A model generated the notes under the pieces. That model was not told the origin of the DNA. It did not search any database and saw only the letters and a program-made list of their open reading frames with translations. Shown one piece after another: positions 52,901 through 60,645 of a stretch of DNA of 64,000 nt. The stretch's first letter is position 1; each line of letters begins with the position of its first letter. The position numbers and the translations under genes were made by a program. The stretch lies in assembly GCA_016703535.1 (NCBI GenBank), contig JADJBV010000001.1:5260001-5324000 (forward strand). Direction: 5' to 3'. The stretch comes from Deltaproteobacteria bacterium. GTDB lineage: Bacteria; Myxococcota; Kuafuiibacteriia; Kuafuiibacteriales; Kuafuiibacteriaceae.

Positions 52901-54148
52901 AGCTTCAGGCACCCCCGCGGGCGTCAACGACCCGGCCGCTCGGGGGCCGGTTGGATCCAGGCCACCGACGTAGAGCCCGCTGGGGACCCGGGGTGCAGCC
53001 GCTCCGCCGAGATCACCCTCGTAGGGCAAAGATCCACCTCGGGCGCGAGCGACGGCGTTGAGGTTGACGAAGTTTTTGTTGCTAGCCTCATCGCCGAAGG
53101 CGTCCCGGCGCACCACCAAGCAGTCGGGTTCGCCGTCGGGCCGCCCGGTGAGCACGTCTTCGATCTGGATGATCCGGGCGTTGCCGGGCCACTCTTCGGT
53201 GCCGGTGAAGCCTTCACCCGCCGCGCCGTTGGTGTACTTGTAGAGGATCCGCGCGCCCCGGGGCAGCGGCACCACCACCGTGTAGATCCGATCGCCGGCG
53301 ACCTCGTCCCCTTGGGTACCGTCGTCGACCATCGCCGCCGTGGGATCGTTGGGCGTCAACTTGTTGGGGATGGTGTCGTCGACCACCGGCGAAGATTCGT
53401 CGCTGGTGTAGCCCAAAAATACGCGGGCCTCTTTGGGTTGCTGGCGGATCCGCTGGGGCGCGCCGTTGCCGTCTTTGGCTTGGCCCGAAAGATCGACGGT
53501 GAACATCGTGGCCAGCCGCGAGGGATCGCAGCGAAAGCGGATCGCGTAGCCCTCGGCGGCGGCGGCCAAGGCGGCTCGATAGGCCTCGGCCAAGTTGGGA
53601 TCGACGTCGGCGGTCAAGGAGGCCCCTTCGGGTTGGAGCGCAAAGGGACCAAGAGCCTCGACCGCCGCGACCAGGGCCGCCAGCGCTGGCGTCGGCGCCA
53701 CGTTCAGCTCCGACAAGAGGCCACGCACCGCCGCCGGGGGCGTGGCCAAGAAGCTGGAGCCGGCCTGATCTTGGATCTCGTAGCTGAGCAGCTGAGCGAA
53801 GCTGGTGGTGCGGGCCGAAAGAACCCCCAGCTCGGCCCGGCTGCCCGCCGGGAGCTCGGCGATCACGCTCTTGTGATCGCCCGCGTCGCCTCGGGCGAAG
53901 AGCCGGAGGTTGCTGAAGCTCTGACCGCTGGGGAGCACCAACTCGAACTTGCCGGCGTCGTCCGCTTGACCGTTGGCGATGACCCGCCCGTCGGCGCCAA
54001 GGACCACGAGGGTCGCCCCGGCTTGGGTCTGCCCGGCGACCACGGTCGTGGGGCCCGACGACTCATCAAAACCGCGAGGCGTAAAAAAGAGCCCGTCGAG
54101 GCCACACCCCGCCAGGACCAGGGCAAAAGTCGGGACCCAAAGACGCAC
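49994..54148 (-). CDS. large surface lipoprotein with repeated Ig-like and carbohydrate-binding-like domains
   Basis: This 1384-residue lipoprotein (GTG start, lipobox LAGC, C15) has an N-terminal carboxypeptidase-regulatory-like segment (VVAGQTQAGATLVVLGADG). A region resembling starch-binding-type modules follows (DRIYTVVVPLPRGARILYKY, WPGNARIIQI), then several Ig-like SbsA-type units recognised by repeated phrases such as VHFSEPLAP, LVQFDERLDPARV and LVLRFDEPMEA. A second carbohydrate-module-like end closes it (DGVYTITIPGVPLGSTMIWKAF, EYPGNENGAVIWDDGDGDG). It is probably a surface binding protein or scaffold for glycans. No catalytic residues can be named. Confidence 0.85.
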   Translation of the reverse strand: MRLWVPTFALVLAGCGLDGLFFTPRGFDESSGPTTVVAGQTQAGATLVVLGADGRVIANGQADDAGKFELVLPSGQSFSNLRLFARGDAGDHKSVIAELPAGSRAELGVLSARTTSFAQLLSYEIQDQAGSSFLATPPAAVRGLLSELNVAPTPALAALVAAVEALGPFALQPEGASLTADVDPNLAEAYRAALAAAAEGYAIRFRCDPSRLATMFTVDLSGQAKDGNGAPQRIRQQPKEARVFLGYTSDESSPVVDDTIPNKLTPNDPTAAMVDDGTQGDEVAGDRIYTVVVPLPRGARILYKYTNGAAGEGFTGTEEWPGNARIIQIEDVLTGRPDGEPDCLVVRRDAFGDEASNKNFVNLNAVARARGGSLPYEGDLGGAAAPRVPSGLYVGGLDPTGPRAAGSLTPAGVPEARENGVCTVCPAPLILDPDDRIAPELLGAERTAVDRVTVHFSEPLAPSEVAGVEHWLYLDDAGRAIAVLEARPSGADVLLRLEPTHPRNPARLRVRDLADASVAANRLSEAEVEVGPDETAPTLLSVRSLSILELHPDVRPADPTVGDLVELVFDERPEPSAAGDPARYQIPGLVVVGAVLVPESTVVRLSTEPQGKDRPYALELVGLRDPAGNAVTQQANFNGFGLYRVTFGFVPGFAYASGDGLTRGLPRDEQLYLTGTPLLAAYELDGRPLSVARQGTSRTDVTGFPDFELVPGARQHAGQPIYERTVLLPKGSWAYKAAHGVPDDRLRPPPTLEKVYKTLATTNDGSGVRIDPSTMLASNGTSYVGARLSANGDEPPRSNVVFKREAPDEVCEVYGDTVCPFVVIGTWRDLVVEQGGRARDYDDGLPPLSPHRPGLPDTTPPLLLEARARDSYSLLLSFDESLAMIERLEVELAGADDRIGLPVRVVPTSELRPHQTYVEVNAADCATALQAGRAYTLRYRGARNPAGLVDRQWRTQSLLAPGECTPKTPLTDRTPPRIRAVQATDLGELLVQFDERLDPARVVPAAFGVARRSNGAALTVNGAEVRPDKRTVRLTTETQSILEPYRLTVQNLLDAADPANTLTSTAVDFVGFGERQAPQLLRARAADPTHLVLRFDEPMEATSVLEASRYTILGLEIRGVAFSGDPGRRNLAFNPELAPRIRDLVVLETAPMTAGQSYTVEIAGVRDLSGNSAQLTANFVGVAEAAQIQVVLEYQVSDTIGVGGNIPSRALSLAELSDAREGVFVLGARASADHTPVAGREGPINQVLFGFGVEGQPLDGLEPRLLDNGAAPDQSGGDGVYTITIPGVPLGSTMIWKAFAPFSTGYRDRSPQDAQAAFADPLPGPSVFGDGQEYPGNENGAVIWDDGDGDGVVRIRCLFGDEVTYKKGSGTPAYVWIGRDQATE

Positions 54149-54210
54149 GGCTTCGCCTATAGCCTGGCCCTCCGGCCTCGGCGAGGCTCAGTTTCGACTA
54201 GAACTAACCC

Positions 54211-54603
54211 TTAGTCTGGAGCCTTGGGGACCCGGGAGCTGAGGACGATCGGGCCGGCCAGGTTCCAGAACACGTCGTCGTCGGTGTTTTGCAAAACGCC
54301 CCTGGGAAGACCCACGTCGTGTTCGACGGTGACCGCGGTGTAGCGCACGGTCTCGAAGAACGGAGGTTCTTTGGGGTCGTCGTCCGGGAACAACATCGCG
54401 AGCTCGAGCACACCTGGCTCCGGGTGACGCCACATCACGGGGAAGAGCTGAATTCCGCGCATCGCCGACCGAGTGCGCAGCCACCCCGTTCCGTCGACCG
54501 CGAGGGTCAACACGTCCTGCATCATCGCGTCGAAGGTCCCGCGGCTCGTGGTCCAGGTCCCGATCGGAGCACCCTCCACGGCCCAGGTGAGATCCTGCGC
54601 CAT
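54211..54603 (-). CDS. small partner protein of the effector-like gene
   Basis: This 130-residue soluble protein starts at ATG 54603 with GGGGA eight bases upstream and stands four bases after the stop of the preceding effector-like gene. The sequence is beta-rich (LTWAVEGAPIGTWTTSRGTF, GVLELAMLFPDDD, HDVGLPRGVL) with many acidic residues. A small acidic protein directly after a large toxin-like gene is the usual place of an immunity protein, but no known immunity family is recognised. Confidence 0.65.
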   Translation of the reverse strand: MAQDLTWAVEGAPIGTWTTSRGTFDAMMQDVLTLAVDGTGWLRTRSAMRGIQLFPVMWRHPEPGVLELAMLFPDDDPKEPPFFETVRYTAVTVEHDVGLPRGVLQNTDDDVFWNLAGPIVLSSRVPKAPD

Positions 54604-54607
54604 GGGA

Positions 54608-56266
54608 TCAGTCCCCTGGCCCCACGTAGATCGGGTCGCCGTCGACGACGAGTTCATAGGCCTCCTCCGCGATCGACTCTCCGGCGAAGTAGCCGACCGC
54701 ACCGGCCCCCAGCGTTCCCAAACCATATCCGAGCCATCCCCAGGGCCCGGTGGCCAACGAAGGCGACGCCCAGGTGGCGAACGCTCCGCCCGCCGCGGTC
54801 GCCCCCGCCCAGCCGCCGGCGACCCTCACGGATTCGCGGAGGCGATCGTCGGCCTGATAGATGCGGTAGCCGTCGGCCACCGCACCCGCCACGATCAAGA
54901 CCCGGCCGCCCACCCGAAAGGCGCCCTGCACCCGGCCCGCCCAGCGCTCCCGGGAAGCGAGCTGTTCGGCGGCCTGCAACACCGGGCGCTCGACGGGCTC
55001 GCCGGTGCGCTGGATGATCTCGACCAAGGCGTTGGCGCCGCCGCGGACACGAACGGCTTCGGGGCGGCTGGTGAGGGTGAAGGTGCCATCACCGCCGCGG
55101 CTGAAGCGGCTGTTTTGGAGCGTCACGCGGCCGACGCCGGACTCGGATCTCGCGACCTGTTCGCCGACCCGGGTCCACATTTGACGTTCGGCGATGCGTT
55201 CGGCGTTGAAGCGGATCGTGTTCTGGGCGCGGCTGTTGAGCGGGTCGGTGGGAGCGAGGTTGTTGCGCTGGCGAAATTGTTGCTCCGCGAGCGTACGGGC
55301 TGGACCGAGCTCGGCCTGGTAGATGCGCGTGAGTTCAGCCTCGCCGAACTGGAGCGAACCACGCGGCACCTCGATCTCGACAGGGATCGTGACCGGGTTG
55401 CTCGTGCCGCGGCCGACGTGCGGCGTGCCCTCAGTGACGAACCACTGCACGCCACCGATCTGACCGAGTTCGGGCCGAAACGCTGGGCGCCCGTCGGCCA
55501 TGGTCTCGAGGATCTGAACCGCGGTGCTGGCGGCCGTTCCGTGAGTGCCATCGACGACGTTCGCCAGCGGGGGGAGCCCAAGCCCGGCCGCCGCGCCGTT
55601 TGGGACGTCCGGATCTTGCCCGTCCGCCACGAGCATGTGCTCCACGCGTCCAAGCGCTGGGTTCCCTGCGATGTGCGCGGCCCGCTGCTCCGGCGGCAGC
55701 CGCAAGACGTCTTGCACTTCCGAAGCACGAACGGCGCCCGACTCTTTGTAAGCCGGTCCACCCTCGGCGCCGAAGCCTTGTGCGGCCGCCCAAGCGTCGG
55801 CGCTGCGGTACTTCCAAGCGCTGGTGTTGGTGGGGGGTGGTCCGTCGTTCGGATCCCACACCCGACCCGAAGCCGGATCACGAACCAAAACATGTCCCGC
55901 GCCATCGGCGTTGCCAGCGCCCGCGGCGCGGCGGTCGTCCATGAACACCAGCTCCTGATGGCCACGAGCCCCGTTGGCGGCGAGCTCGAGGCAGTTGGCG
56001 TGACCGTCGCCGAGGACCTCGGTGCGAAGGCTGGAGGCGGCCGGCCCGGTGCGAGATTGGAGCAACGCCGCCTGCTGGCGCTCCGCCGCGAGCGCAACCT
56101 CCCGGGCGTCTCGGACGGTGCGGAGATCGGGTCGGGGGCGGGGGGTCGAAACGTCAGCGGCGGGTGCCCCACCCCCGGCGTCCGGGGTGACCCCGGGCTG
56201 AGCTTCGACGGGCTTCGAGTCGATCACCGAAACAGGCCGACGCGCGACCGAGTCGAGACGCACCAT
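54608..56266 (-). CDS. effector-like protein with putative cysteine-peptidase head and glycine-zipper tail
   Basis: The product has 552 residues and no signal peptide. Residues 80-145 look like a small papain/transglutaminase-type fold: C92 in GDGHANCLELAAN, H125 in GAGHVLVRDP, D138 in GRVWDPND, a C-H-D order. A helical middle (about 310-375) and beta segments follow. The tail 453-541 repeats the VAG-x-WAGA, LATGP and GYFAGE pattern seen at the end of the 30,920-32,242 product. ATG 56266 is chosen; a TTG two codons earlier is possible. The small partner gene follows at four bases. Catalytic identity is inference from spacing alone. Confidence 0.7.
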   Translation of the reverse strand: MVRLDSVARRPVSVIDSKPVEAQPGVTPDAGGGAPAADVSTPRPRPDLRTVRDAREVALAAERQQAALLQSRTGPAASSLRTEVLGDGHANCLELAANGARGHQELVFMDDRRAAGAGNADGAGHVLVRDPASGRVWDPNDGPPPTNTSAWKYRSADAWAAAQGFGAEGGPAYKESGAVRASEVQDVLRLPPEQRAAHIAGNPALGRVEHMLVADGQDPDVPNGAAAGLGLPPLANVVDGTHGTAASTAVQILETMADGRPAFRPELGQIGGVQWFVTEGTPHVGRGTSNPVTIPVEIEVPRGSLQFGEAELTRIYQAELGPARTLAEQQFRQRNNLAPTDPLNSRAQNTIRFNAERIAERQMWTRVGEQVARSESGVGRVTLQNSRFSRGGDGTFTLTSRPEAVRVRGGANALVEIIQRTGEPVERPVLQAAEQLASRERWAGRVQGAFRVGGRVLIVAGAVADGYRIYQADDRLRESVRVAGGWAGATAAGGAFATWASPSLATGPWGWLGYGLGTLGAGAVGYFAGESIAEEAYELVVDGDPIYVGPGD

Positions 56267-56506
56267 GTCCAAGGTATCGAGGCCACCAGGTCCGAGGTTG
56301 CGTCGGATTCGCTGTAGGTGCCCGAAAAATGAAGGGAATTTGATTCCACCATCCTACACCGCGCGGGTGCGCGAGGGGAATCAATGCAGCATTTACCCAA
56401 TACCAGACCGACGCGAAGGAATCCTTCCTGGTCCCAACGGGTTGGCTCCCGCATGGCCGGCGCTCCCTCCTTGGCCGCCCGGAACACCCCGGGCTATGGC
56501 AGGGCG

Positions 56507-57181
56507 ATGTCCCGCTGGCGGCTGGTGTTGGGCTTGAGCCTGTTGGTGTTGGTCGCCGACCAGTGGACCAAGATGTTGGCGGTGCTGCACCTGACCCCGG
56601 GCATCGCCACCGCCCACTCGGCCGACAAGGGCGAACGGCTGATCGATCGGGCCCACCAGCGGGACGTGGTCCGAGAGCTGAGCCTCTTCGAGGCCTTTCG
56701 CCGCTACTACTTCGAGGTGGAGGCGCCCTGCGAAAGCCGAGGCTCCTTGTGCCCCGAGGTCCAGGTGATCGACGGCTTCTGGAGCTGGCGTTACGCCGAA
56801 AATCGGGGCGCTGCTTTTTCGCTCTTCGCCAAGATGGGCAAGGGGCTGCGGCTGCCGTTCCTGTTGACCGTCACCACCTTCGGCCTCGCCTTCTTGCTGT
56901 CCTACGTCCGAAAGTTGCGGGACGATCAACAGGTGCTGATGGTGGCGCTTTCGTTGATCTTGGGCGGTGGCCTGGGGAACCTCGTCGATCGCACCCACTT
57001 CGGCTACGTGGTCGACTTCGTCCTTTGGTACTACGGCACCTTCCGCTGGCCGATCTTCAACGTGGCGGACACCGCGATCGTCACCGGCGGCTGCCTGATC
57101 GGCCTGGTCAGCCTGCTCGAGTTGGCGCAAGCCCGGCGAAAGGGCCACGCCGGCGTTGCCGAGCCGCGGACGGAAGGGTAA
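56507..57181 (+). CDS. lspA: lipoprotein signal peptidase (signal peptidase II), copy 1
   Basis: This 224-residue inner-membrane aspartyl protease removes signal peptides from prolipoproteins. It shows DQWTKMLAV in the first segment, ENRGAAFSLF, then GNLVDRTHFGYVVDFV with one catalytic Asp and FNVADTAI with the second. About 55 extra periplasmic residues lie between the first segment and VIDGFW, including a CESRGSLC cysteine pair that E. coli LspA lacks. ATG 56507 has AGGG upstream; the frame is open further up but without similarity. A second copy follows by nine bases. Confidence 0.93.
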   Translation: MSRWRLVLGLSLLVLVADQWTKMLAVLHLTPGIATAHSADKGERLIDRAHQRDVVRELSLFEAFRRYYFEVEAPCESRGSLCPEVQVIDGFWSWRYAENRGAAFSLFAKMGKGLRLPFLLTVTTFGLAFLLSYVRKLRDDQQVLMVALSLILGGGLGNLVDRTHFGYVVDFVLWYYGTFRWPIFNVADTAIVTGGCLIGLVSLLELAQARRKGHAGVAEPRTEG

Positions 57182-57190
57182 GGGGGCTCG

Positions 57191-57865
57191 GTGGGAAGGC
57201 GCTGGAAGATCCTGCTCGTGGTCGGCTTCACCATCGCGGTGGTCGACCAGTGGACCAAGTTCCTGGCGGTCAAACACCTAACCCCCGGCATCCAGCGGGC
57301 CCACCTGGGCGCCACCGGTCCCATCACCGACGCCGAACGAGAGCGGGTGTTGGGTGAGCTGAGCCTGGGGCAACAACTCGGGTACTTCTACGGCTCGGTC
57401 AAAGCCCCCTGCCGACCTCAGATGTCCCGCTGCCAAACCATCCAGGTGGTGGACGGCTTTTGGGCCCACCGTTACGTCGAGAACCCGGGCGCGGCCTGGG
57501 GCCTCTTGGCCAACGCCTCCGACAACCTGCGGGTGCCGTTTTTCATCTTGGTCTCCATCGGCGCCATCGCCTTCATCTTTTCGTTCTTCCGGAAGCTCCA
57601 AGAAGATCAGCTGCTGCTGATCAGCTCCTTGTCCTTGGTCTTCGGCGGCGCCATCGGCAACTTCATCGACCGCCTGCACCTCAGCTACGTCATCGACTTC
57701 ATCGATTGGTACGTGGGCACCTCCCACTGGCCTACCTTCAATTTCGCCGACGCGGCCATCACCTCGGGCGTGGCCCTTCTGGTCATCGAGTGGATCCGGG
57801 ACGCCCTCCGAGCCCGAGCCCAAAAGACCGCCCAAAAGCCCTCCTCCGCCGGCAGCCCCAGCTAA
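57191..57865 (+). CDS. lspA: lipoprotein signal peptidase (signal peptidase II), copy 2
   Basis: The 224-residue paralogue of the preceding gene shares DQWTKFLAVKHLTPGI, ENPGAAWGLL, GNFIDRLHLSYVIDFI and FNFADAAI, so both catalytic aspartates are present. It has the same periplasmic insertion with a cysteine pair (CRPQMSRC). It starts at GTG with AGGGGG upstream. In copy 2 the usual NxGAAF is NPGAAW. Both copies look functional. Multiple LspA copies are known in myxobacteria, where one can relate to resistance to LspA-targeting antibiotics such as myxovirescin. Confidence 0.93.
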   Translation: MGRRWKILLVVGFTIAVVDQWTKFLAVKHLTPGIQRAHLGATGPITDAERERVLGELSLGQQLGYFYGSVKAPCRPQMSRCQTIQVVDGFWAHRYVENPGAAWGLLANASDNLRVPFFILVSIGAIAFIFSFFRKLQEDQLLLISSLSLVFGGAIGNFIDRLHLSYVIDFIDWYVGTSHWPTFNFADAAITSGVALLVIEWIRDALRARAQKTAQKPSSAGSPS

Positions 57866-57877
57866 ACGAGCCCCACG

Positions 57878-58786
57878 ATGCATCCCGAACTCTTCCGCAT
57901 TCCGGCCTTCGATTTCCCTTTCTGGCCGCATCACTTTCCGGGCTTTGCGGTCCATGTCTATGGGCTGATGATCGCCTTGGGCTTCATGATCGGCATGCAG
58001 CTCGGCCAGCGGGAAGGCCGGCGCTTGGATACGATCAGGAACAGCGGCTACGAAAAGTTCATCCAAGACCTAACCTTTGGGATCTTGATCGCCTCGATGA
58101 TCGGATCCCGGGTGGTCTTCATCATCGTCGAGTGGGACGACTCGTATGGCCGAGACCCAATGAAGATCTTCCGGATCTGGGAAGGCGGCCTGGTGTTCTA
58201 CGGCGGCCTCCTCGGCGGGATCTTCTTCAGCGTCTACTACTCGTGGAGGAAGGGTCGGAGTTTTCTCTACGTCGCCGACACCCTGATCCCCAGCGTGTCC
58301 CTGGGCCAGTTCTTCGGGCGCATCGGTTGTTTCGCCGCCGGCTGCTGCTGGGGTGAGACCGCCGATCCGAACCACCCCTTCGCCATCCAGTTCCCGCCGG
58401 GCAGCCTGATCTACAACAGCATGTCTCGCACCGGCCTGATCCCGCCCGACGCGCCGGCCACCTTACACGTGCACCCGGTGCAACTCTACGAGTCGGCGGG
58501 CAACCTGGTGCTCTTCCTGTTGTTGATCGCGCTGCGTACTCAGAAGCGCTTCCACGGTTGGGTCTTGTGCTTCTACCTCTTCCTCTACCCGTTCCTGCGC
58601 TATTCAGTAGAGACCTTGCGCGGCGACGTGGGCCGGGGCGAAAACGTGCTGCACACGCCCTTCTCCACCTCCCAGTTGATCTCGATCGGCCTGTTCACCG
58701 TCGGGGTGATCATCTTCGTGGTGCAGAGCAAGAAGGCCAAGGATTCGAGCGGCGCCGACGGCGGCGGGCTCCCGGTCACCGTCTAG
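57878..58786 (+). CDS. lgt: prolipoprotein diacylglyceryl transferase
   Basis: The 302-residue membrane enzyme adds diacylglycerol to the lipobox cysteine, before LspA acts. It has the N-terminal VHVYGLMIALGF, EGGLVFYGGLLGG, the Lgt signature GRIGCFAAGCCWGE and HPVQLYES. About seven membrane segments are visible. It follows the two lspA genes by 12 bases in one operon, completing the first two steps of lipoprotein maturation. Confidence 0.96.
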   Translation: MHPELFRIPAFDFPFWPHHFPGFAVHVYGLMIALGFMIGMQLGQREGRRLDTIRNSGYEKFIQDLTFGILIASMIGSRVVFIIVEWDDSYGRDPMKIFRIWEGGLVFYGGLLGGIFFSVYYSWRKGRSFLYVADTLIPSVSLGQFFGRIGCFAAGCCWGETADPNHPFAIQFPPGSLIYNSMSRTGLIPPDAPATLHVHPVQLYESAGNLVLFLLLIALRTQKRFHGWVLCFYLFLYPFLRYSVETLRGDVGRGENVLHTPFSTSQLISIGLFTVGVIIFVVQSKKAKDSSGADGGGLPVTV

Positions 58787-58810
58787 TCCACGTTCCGCCC
58801 GGCGTTATAC

Positions 58811-59695
58811 TCAAAATACGGCGAGTCGGATGGCGGCGGCGAAGACCCGTTCGTCCCGATCTTCGGCGTCTCCTTCGGGGTTGAGCCGCTGTCGGTAGGC
58901 CAGATCCAGGTTGAAGCGATCGAAGACCAGGCCCACGCCGCCCGAGGCGATCCAACTTTGGGTCGACCGGTCGTAGGCGCCGCCGGCCCGCAAGGCCACG
59001 GTTTCGCCGAGCACGATCCCCGACCCAATAGAAAAGCGCGGTTTGCCGATCTGGGCGTTGTAGCGGACATCACCTTCGACGGTGAAGGAGCCCAGCTCGA
59101 TCCCCGCGCCCGCGCCCCAGCCGATCGGCAACTCTGGGTTGTCGGAGTTGGTCAGGTTGTAGCCGGCGGCCCCCAAGGAAAAAAACTCGAGGACCCGCCA
59201 CTGGAGGCCGGCGTCGACGGTGAAGGCGCTGAAACCTTGGTCCGGGACCTCGGTGCCGTCCACCGCTCGATCGTAGCTGAGGTAACGGGCGGTCACGCCC
59301 AGGGCCGCGTTTTCCGCGACCTTGGTGGCCAAGGCGATGTCGAAGCGGTGGCCGCTCAAGCGCTCTGCGGTGGCCGCGGCCTGATCGGGCCGGCGGTCCG
59401 AATAACTGTAGGCGACCCCACCCGCGACCGGTCCCGCTTGGGAGTCGACGATCGAGGCGTTGAAGCGGCGATCGGCGCTCCGGAAGTCGTCCAGGTACCC
59501 GAGCTCGATGCTGTACATGTTGCCCAGGGCCAGGCCACCCGGGTTGATGTAGATCGAATCGTTGCCGGTGGTCAGGGCCCGCTGCGAGTCACCGAGGCCG
59601 ATCAGCCGCGCGCCCTCCCACGACTGGGCCCGGGCTTCACCCGCCGCCGCGAGGATCGGAATAATGAGCAGTGCAGAGCGCCTTCGACCAAACAT
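58811..59695 (-). CDS. PorV/FadL-like outer-membrane barrel protein
   Basis: This 294-residue exported protein has a signal peptide (ALLIIPILAAAGEARAQ). The family opening is RLIGLGDSQRALTTGNDSIYINPGGLA, as in PorV/UPF0164-type barrels. Strand-rich repeats follow (IELGYLDDF, VGGVAYSYSD, GVGLVFDRFNLDLAYRQ), and a C-terminal IRLAVF fits the outer-membrane signal. Cargo is unknown. It converges with lgt. Confidence 0.82.
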   Translation of the reverse strand: MFGRRRSALLIIPILAAAGEARAQSWEGARLIGLGDSQRALTTGNDSIYINPGGLALGNMYSIELGYLDDFRSADRRFNASIVDSQAGPVAGGVAYSYSDRRPDQAAATAERLSGHRFDIALATKVAENAALGVTARYLSYDRAVDGTEVPDQGFSAFTVDAGLQWRVLEFFSLGAAGYNLTNSDNPELPIGWGAGAGIELGSFTVEGDVRYNAQIGKPRFSIGSGIVLGETVALRAGGAYDRSTQSWIASGGVGLVFDRFNLDLAYRQRLNPEGDAEDRDERVFAAAIRLAVF

Positions 59696-59765
59696 GAACT
59701 CAACAACCCTCGGGGGCGGCCCCCCGGCTTCCCGTGAGGCTACGGGGCATGGTAGCTCACCATCG

Positions 59766-60503
59766 ATGTCGCGCAAGAGATGGGCACCGGTGGCCGCAGT
59801 CACGGCCCTCATTTTGGTGGGGGTCGAGGGCCAAGCCCTCTCCTATCTCCTGCCCGCCGAGGCCATCTTGGCCTCCATCGCCAACCGCCGGGACGCCATT
59901 GGCTTCGAGACCCTGGTGGCCGAAGGCAGCTACCAAAAGGGCAACGAGGCCCCGGTCCAGGTCTGGGAGGCCATCCGCGCCAACAAGGCACACCGGGTGG
60001 AGCGCAAGCGGGAGGGCAACACGGAGATCACCCTCACCGTCGGGGCCCGCCGCTGGCGCTATCAACTCGGCGACAAAGGGGTCGCCCCGGCCAAGGCCGA
60101 CGTGGACCTGGTCATGACCTTCTTGGCCAACACCGACAAAGATCCGGGGGCCGCCCGGGCGGTCAACTTCTGCAAAAAATTGGGCATCAACCTCGACGTG
60201 GTCAGCCTGGGCCGCATGGACCAACGCCCGGCCTTCATCATCGGCGCCAAACCCTGGGAGCCCAACAAGCCCCAGATCTGGGTCGACAAGCAGTTCCGAG
60301 TGCCGGTGCGGTTGGTCCAGGTCGACGCCGCCGGCGTGGTCACCGACACCCAACTGCACGGCTTCGGCTCTCCGGCCACCAGCGAGTGGTACCCCAACCG
60401 GGTCGAGGTCTGGCAAAACGGGCAAAAGGTCGAGACCACCATTTATGAGCGGGCCCAGCTCAACCTGCCGGTCGACGACAAGTTGATCGCCCCGCCGAGC
60501 TGA
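59766..60503 (+). CDS. exported LolA-like protein
   Basis: The 245-residue protein has a signal peptide (WAPVAAVTALILVGVEGQA). The opening AEAILASIANRRDAIGFETLVAEGSY and the beta-rich body (VWEAIRANKAHRVERKREG, ITLTVGARRWRYQL, PQIWVDKQFRVPVRL) resemble the LolA/LppX half-barrel that carries lipids or lipoproteins. The fit is by pattern, not by a diagnostic motif. Position near lspA-lgt and a small lipoprotein gene supports a role in the envelope. Confidence 0.65.
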   Translation: MSRKRWAPVAAVTALILVGVEGQALSYLLPAEAILASIANRRDAIGFETLVAEGSYQKGNEAPVQVWEAIRANKAHRVERKREGNTEITLTVGARRWRYQLGDKGVAPAKADVDLVMTFLANTDKDPGAARAVNFCKKLGINLDVVSLGRMDQRPAFIIGAKPWEPNKPQIWVDKQFRVPVRLVQVDAAGVVTDTQLHGFGSPATSEWYPNRVEVWQNGQKVETTIYERAQLNLPVDDKLIAPPS

Positions 60504-60507
60504 GCTC

Positions 60508-60645
60508 ATGCGCCGCTGGATCTTGATCGGCCTGTTGGCCCTGAGCACCGCCTGCGAGGACAAGGTCCGCCTCAAGGTGAAGGTCGCGGTGGCCGACTCG
60601 GGCGTGACCCGGACCGCCACCACCAGCCCCGCCCCGGCCCCATGA
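60508..60645 (+). CDS. 45-residue lipoprotein
   Basis: A complete small gene starts four bases after the LolA-like stop and overlaps the priA ATG (ATGA). It encodes a short signal peptide MRRWILIGLLALSTAC with the lipidated cysteine at C16, then about 29 residues of mature peptide (EDKVRLKVKVAVADSG and a Thr/Pro tail). Tight coupling on both sides supports it as real. Function unknown. Confidence 0.7.
   Translation: MRRWILIGLLALSTACEDKVRLKVKVAVADSGVTRTATTSPAPAP

Noticed and set aside
56351..56356. A TAGGA on the minus strand exactly 90 bases before the third effector-like start, as in the 28-base element of the other two.
   Set aside because: Only five bases agree and the flanking blocks (TGGCGAC, GTTT, AAC) are absent, so it is probably coincidence.
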